DNA of 64,000 bases from Patellaria atrata CBS 101060 (taxonomy: Eukaryota > Ascomycota > Dothideomycetes > Patellariales > Patellariaceae): contig MU006094.1 in assembly GCA_010093705.1 (NCBI GenBank), positions 1,153,550 through 1,217,549 of the forward strand, read 5' to 3'. The notes beneath the pieces were generated by a model that was not told the origin of the DNA, searched no databases, and saw only the letters and a program-made list of their open reading frames with translations. Positions 59,642 to 64,000 of the stretch are shown one piece after another; the stretch's first letter is position 1; each line of letters starts with the position of its first letter. The translations under genes were made by a program, and so were the position numbers.

Positions 59642-60626
59642 TTTGATAATAGAGGGATTGTGCGATAGGCGATGAATTTATTTATTAAAGGATGAAACAA
59701 CGGCAGAAATTGACCAAATGCTGAAAAATTGAAGAACAATATGAGAGATGACATTAAAAGAAAGTGACCATAATGAAATGACTACAATTTGAGCCGTACG
59801 GTTTGCATCAGCATCATAACTATCCTCATGTGCTATCTAGGCATCGTGAGATCTAGATTGCTCCTGTCACAAGCCGTCGATAGTCCCACAAGGTTGCCCA
59901 GCCAGCCACAGAATGGAATATACCGAAACCCAAAAGAGATAATGTAAGGCATTATTGACTGTTCAGAGTTGTTCTGAGATCCGCAATCGTCTAGAACCAA
60001 GCTAAGTAAAGAGCTGAAGTCTTAGAACTAGTTTTAGGAGGTGATCAAACGAAGTAAACGCTACGACTTCGCTTGCCCCGCAATCCGCTCGCTGAATCCC
60101 CTTTGTTAAATTTCCAATCAACAGCTCCATTCGACTCATTTACACTTCTCATCTTCTCCATTCGATGGAAGCTCTAGAGCTGTTTTGGGCCAAGGGGGCG
60201 CCACCTTATGGGCGGAAGAACCTGGAAAGCAGATCTTCTGACTTCAAGATTAGTACAACTACTTCTGCTCAGTTATGGTTTCATATGGTGGCATGGGAGA
60301 AGCCCAAAACATCCACGCTTCATATCGCCGAGAACCATCAATTTTACGAGACGTTGCCACATCCCATGGCTTTCAAAATTCCAGCTGAATGGCGCTTTGG
60401 AACCGTGCTTGAGCCATCGAGCATCATGCATGCAAGCCACGTTCCCTTCCATTTATGTTTTAGTTCTATCTAGAACTGACATCTTGCAATAATCGAGAAT
60501 CATAGCTATGGAGTGTTCAAAAGTCACTTCAAGAGCATCAGTCTTGACCACAATCAAATCTCTCCACTGTCCGCCTCCCTTTCCTCTCTTTCCCTCAGAA
60601 ATACTGTCTGATTACTCAGTTCAAGC
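59642..60626. promoter_or_regulatory. Divergent promoter region between the two MACPF-type genes
   Basis: This 985-bp spacer lies head-to-head between the MACPF gene (-) and the SNTX-like gene (+). No gene is seen; the ORF at 60165-60473 lacks motifs. A shared promoter would allow joint control of the pair, which is inference. Confidence 0.45.
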
Positions 60627-63600
60627 ATGACACTGCTACTCGCACCATGGACTCCGGCCATGCGGCTGGGCCAGGGGTTCAATTCATTCACTCAGGAATT
60701 GTGTGTCGACCAGGCCGTAGACATCAAACACAACAAGAAAGAAAGAGATACTAGCCCAGCTCAGGTATGTTTTCTCTCAATGGGCTCGACACAGAACTGA
60801 CCTGGGAAGACTGTGTCATACACGGCGAGAGTGGTCGACAAGCTCAGTGATGTCATCGAGAGCATGAATGTTTCATACAGCGCTTCTATCAGAAGAGGAA
60901 CAGTCGAAGTCAGTGGGAACACCAACACGATTGATGAGACTACCTTCAAAGGCTCAGATTTGAATGCAGTCGTATCAGTAAAGGTGGGTTCCAATACAGT
61001 TTAACTTCAATGTCGAGATACTAAGGACTGGTTTTATTTGGTTAGGTTGTCAATGAGACAGTATCCATACCTGATGGATGCAAATTTCTAGAGCTTAAGA
61101 ACGTTCTTCCCGGCAGCTCTAAGTTCAACGAGATTTACGGCGACTGCTATATTTCAGGTTATATCGAAGGTGGTGACTTTACCAGCATCGTCTCGGTAAA
61201 GGTACTAGATAGAAGTAACGTTGACGGTGTAATCAAAAAGTAAGATTAAGTATGAGTAAATAAGATCACGATACTAAGAATTTGGTTCAGAATCAAGGGG
61301 AACATCTCCTCGTCTTCAGAAGAGGAAGTCAATTTTGAGACTCTTCCGGTGGGCTTGACAGACCTCACAAGCAGTCTGAAGGACACTTCACATGAAAAGG
61401 AGACTTCGATTTCCGTTAGTTGGACTGGAGGTGGGAAGATCAAAGATGGTACGACATCAAGCCCCGAGTATCTGATATAATATTAAGTATGTATAGACAC
61501 GAAGAAATGGGATTTGGATTCAGCAATGGCTGCTGCTGCTGCGTTCCCATCCAATGTTGCTAAATGCCCGCAACGAACCTGGGCTATCTTAACTAAATAC
61601 AAAGCGAACCGCTCATTTATCGAATGGTCTAGCAACAGCTTTTCACGTACCCTCGACTACGACCAAGTCAGCAGCTATACTGCAGAGCTTTTCGACAATT
61701 ACATGGATTACAAGCTTTTGCTTAAACTAGTTCAAACAATTATTAACAATCGAGATAGGTACGAAGCACGACGCGGCATTGTTAATGCAATCGATACTAG
61801 TATATCCACGCTTATAAGCGTGCGTTCCGTTCTGAGGGAAGAACAGGCGAAGATAGTTGCGGCAGTAAGTATAATATCTATACAACTTCTGAAAAAGTTT
61901 TAACAATTTCTTAGGTGGAGGTTCTCAGCAAAGACCCTGGAATTCTTGCCCGACAGGCTGGTACAGCTCCCACGAGAAGAGCACAGGTCGTGAACGATAT
62001 TATCAGGTCGACCCTAGGAGATCTTGCCTTCGTACCATACCGCTCGATACCAATTGCACCGCAAAGTCATTCGGCTTCCGCGCAGATAACACAGACTTCG
62101 AGACCCTCCGATGAACCCGATGATTATCTCAGTCCACCACAGAAGAGCGGCGCTTCTACGAACCCTTCTAAACCTGTAGAAGTCGTTGGTTCAACAGACG
62201 ATAAAGCAAGATCTGAAGCTAGCTATGATGTCAGATCGATTAACGAGAGCGACACCGATGCCCTGCCAGATGATTCGCGGAGAAACTCAACTCCAAATGA
62301 GCGACAGCCGTTGAATAATGCACCAGCTAACGGTTCTCTGGCTTCTTCACTGGATGCACCTCCTGATGGACCACCAGCTTCAGTGCCGGATGGACCACCA
62401 GAGAGATCATCTCAAATCGCAGACGGGCCCCCTGATGCACCCCCTGATGCACCGACTGATGCCCCCCCTGACGGTCCACCTGATTTCCGGACACCCAAAG
62501 TTGAAGTGGGTCTTTCAGATGACGCTCCTCCCCAGATCCTAGATGGGCCCCCCAATGGGCCACCATCGACTTTAGGACAAGGCACTTCAGATAAACCCAA
62601 GGCTCTTCAGCAGCCGCTTCCTCCTAAACAAACTTTGGACAGACCCACAACCGAGAATTCCTCTATTAATGGCCCAAAGAGTGAGGAAGTAGACACCGAA
62701 CGCCAATTAATCGAAGCCCGACAGAAAGATGCAACCCCCCCTGAGAAGATATCATCCAAGGGGCAATTGCAGAGTAACAAAGAGATCGAATCTTCAGAGC
62801 AGCACCAGATGAAACAAGGAGCAGACCATCCTCCAGAACTGTTTTTCAACTTCGACGCTTTGATGCCGCCAGAGATCTGGGAAGATCTACTCCCTGTAAG
62901 TGCAGCACTCTTTTGCCAACTCTTTGTTGGATGTTGTCTAACCCCACACAGAAGCCTAAAGAAGATCCTTTGTCCGGACTTAAAGGTTCCACAGTATCCG
63001 CCCTAGGCCTAAACTCATCCAGCATTGGTGGACTTACGGCACAATTCCCCCCACCTCCTGACGACTACATATATCCCGAAGTTAGACTTGCCCAAGGGTT
63101 CCAAGATGAGCTTGCTCAAGCCAAAAAGGCCCAAAACGACGCGGAAGCGGCAGCACTCGCAGCAAAAGCGACCGAGCAACAGGCTCTGCAAGATGCCCAA
63201 ACCGCGAAAGCAGAGAAGGATTCCCTAAACATCGACCTGAGCGCGAAACTTGCAGCGTCTGAGGCAAAGGCATTATCCGCGAATCAAGAGTGGGCCAAAT
63301 CGCTCGAAAGGAACACCGTGCTTCAGCGCGAGGTTGAACAACTGCGCGCACAGAAGAGCACCGCGGAGTCGGAGGCGAATACTTTCAGATCTAAGGCGGA
63401 TGCGGCAAACAACGAGCTGATGGAAAATAAACAGCGACTTGCGACGGTTGAGAACTCACTTCAGCAGGCAAAATCGGAGTTGTTACCCCGCGAGCCGGAT
63501 AATAGGGTCTGGATCGCGTCTATCTATTATGGAAATAAGTTCTATCATGATGCGTGGCTCAACCCCAATGATTGGCTCAAGAGAAAATTCACGGATCTTG

Positions 63601-63761
63601 CACATCGCCAGGAGTGGTTCCAGGTTGGAAACGATCTTTTTGGTGAAGATCCGCTGCACGGTCAGTGTAAACAGTTGGTTGTGACATATAGGTATGACGG
63701 GGGAAGGTTGAGGTGGGCTTCAGCTGTGGAAGGTCAACATGCTAAATTCGATCCGTTCTAA
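60627..63761 (+). CDS. Stonustoxin-type MACPF-like N-terminal protein with coiled coil
   Basis: Seven exons: 60627-60764, 60810-60983, 61046-61239, 61291-61448, 61497-61864, 61915-62895 and 62952-63761. The total is 2823 nt, giving 940 aa, in frame. The opening (APWTPAMRLGQGFNSFTQE), the VDKLSDVIESMNVSYSASI and VEVSGNTNTIDE strands, and later VSWTGGGKIKD with CPQRTWAILTKYKANRSF, recall the N-terminal MACPF/CDC-like fold of the stonustoxin family and its fungal relatives. Residues about 390-640 are disordered with DGPP/DAPP repeats. A long Ala/Glu/Lys coiled coil spans about 723-848. The last 90 residues (from EPDNRVWIASIYYG, with NDLFGEDPLHGQCKQLVVTY) form a small separate domain seen in other fungal and bacterial proteins. 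No signal peptide. The function is not known. Confidence 0.72.
62360..62575 (+). repeat. DGPP/DAPP coding repeat
   Basis: Within exon 6, short units encoding D-G-P-P or D-A-P-P recur about ten times at irregular spacing (roughly residues 492-565). The DNA keeps a GATGxxCCxCC-like unit, so slippage or recombination could change copy number. Confidence 0.8.
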
Positions 63762-64000
63762 GGTATGATCTCGAGATGCAGTCCCATCACTAATTTATAT
63801 CCGGTACACTGTTGTAACCATGAATTAGAAGGTTAGGTTACTGCTCTTCAGTCCTCTTTATTTGATTCGATGATCGTCTTGTACATCTCCTAATACACAT
63901 ACTGTTGCGTATATTCACAGCCGCGCCGTCGAGCTTGAAGTAACGTTGAAGGTGAAGCATCACTAAGCTCATTGGTAGTCCAATCTCGGTGACAGTACCG

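Noticed and set aside
60165-60473. Plus-strand ORF in the divergent MACPF promoter region
   Set aside because: It starts at the first ATG but shows no motif, domain or spliced continuation.
1-64000. CRISPR arrays, bacterial operons, riboswitches
   Set aside because: The sequence is eukaryotic with spliceosomal introns. No evenly spaced direct repeats with unique spacers were found.

Overview
The window looks like chromosomal DNA of a filamentous ascomycete (Pezizomycotina; the IPI1, MRS6, SEN1 and SGF11 proteins feel Leotiomycete-like, but that is only an impression). The evidence is dense genes on both strands, short GT-AG introns of about 45-80 nt with CTNAC/TACTAAC-like branch sites, fungal-specific families (HET domain, RAX1-type RGS protein, MSC7-type aldehyde dehydrogenase) and scattered retrotransposon relics. 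I built spliced models by hand. Nearly all multi-exon models close with a total length divisible by three, which supports the junctions.

Layout. 0.7-3.9 kb: dienelactone hydrolase (+) facing an MSC7-like aldehyde dehydrogenase (-) that needs a 7-nt micro-exon. 4.1-6.7 kb: decayed HET gene. 8.1-10.3 kb: DUF262 (GmrSD-like) protein (-). 11.0-12.2 kb: one solo LTR inserted inside an older LTR of the same family. 12.5-19.2 kb: housekeeping block with IPI1 (-), a roadblock/LC7 light chain (+), a DUF1348/NTF2-like protein (-), a peroxisomal peroxiredoxin (+) and the Rab escort protein MRS6 (+). 19.2-26.3 kb: gene-poor zone with the 3' end of a Tad/I-like non-LTR retrotransposon. 26.3-44.4 kb: RAX1-like RGS membrane protein (+), a coiled-coil protein (-), an uncertain small gene (-), SEN1 helicase (-), a HotDog thioesterase (+), a four-TM protein (+) and SGF11 of the SAGA DUB module (-).

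45.5-63.8 kb is the accessory-looking end. It holds a single-pass surface protein, a second HET pseudogene (one frame broken by three stop codons), an ABHD12-like hydrolase, a polytopic membrane protein, an unknown 299-aa gene, a ten-exon MACPF protein (-) and a divergently transcribed seven-exon protein that resembles the stonustoxin-type MACPF-like N-terminal architecture (+). This MACPF locus, next to HET relics, is the most interesting part of the window and may be a pore-forming or self/non-self defence locus. That role is inference.
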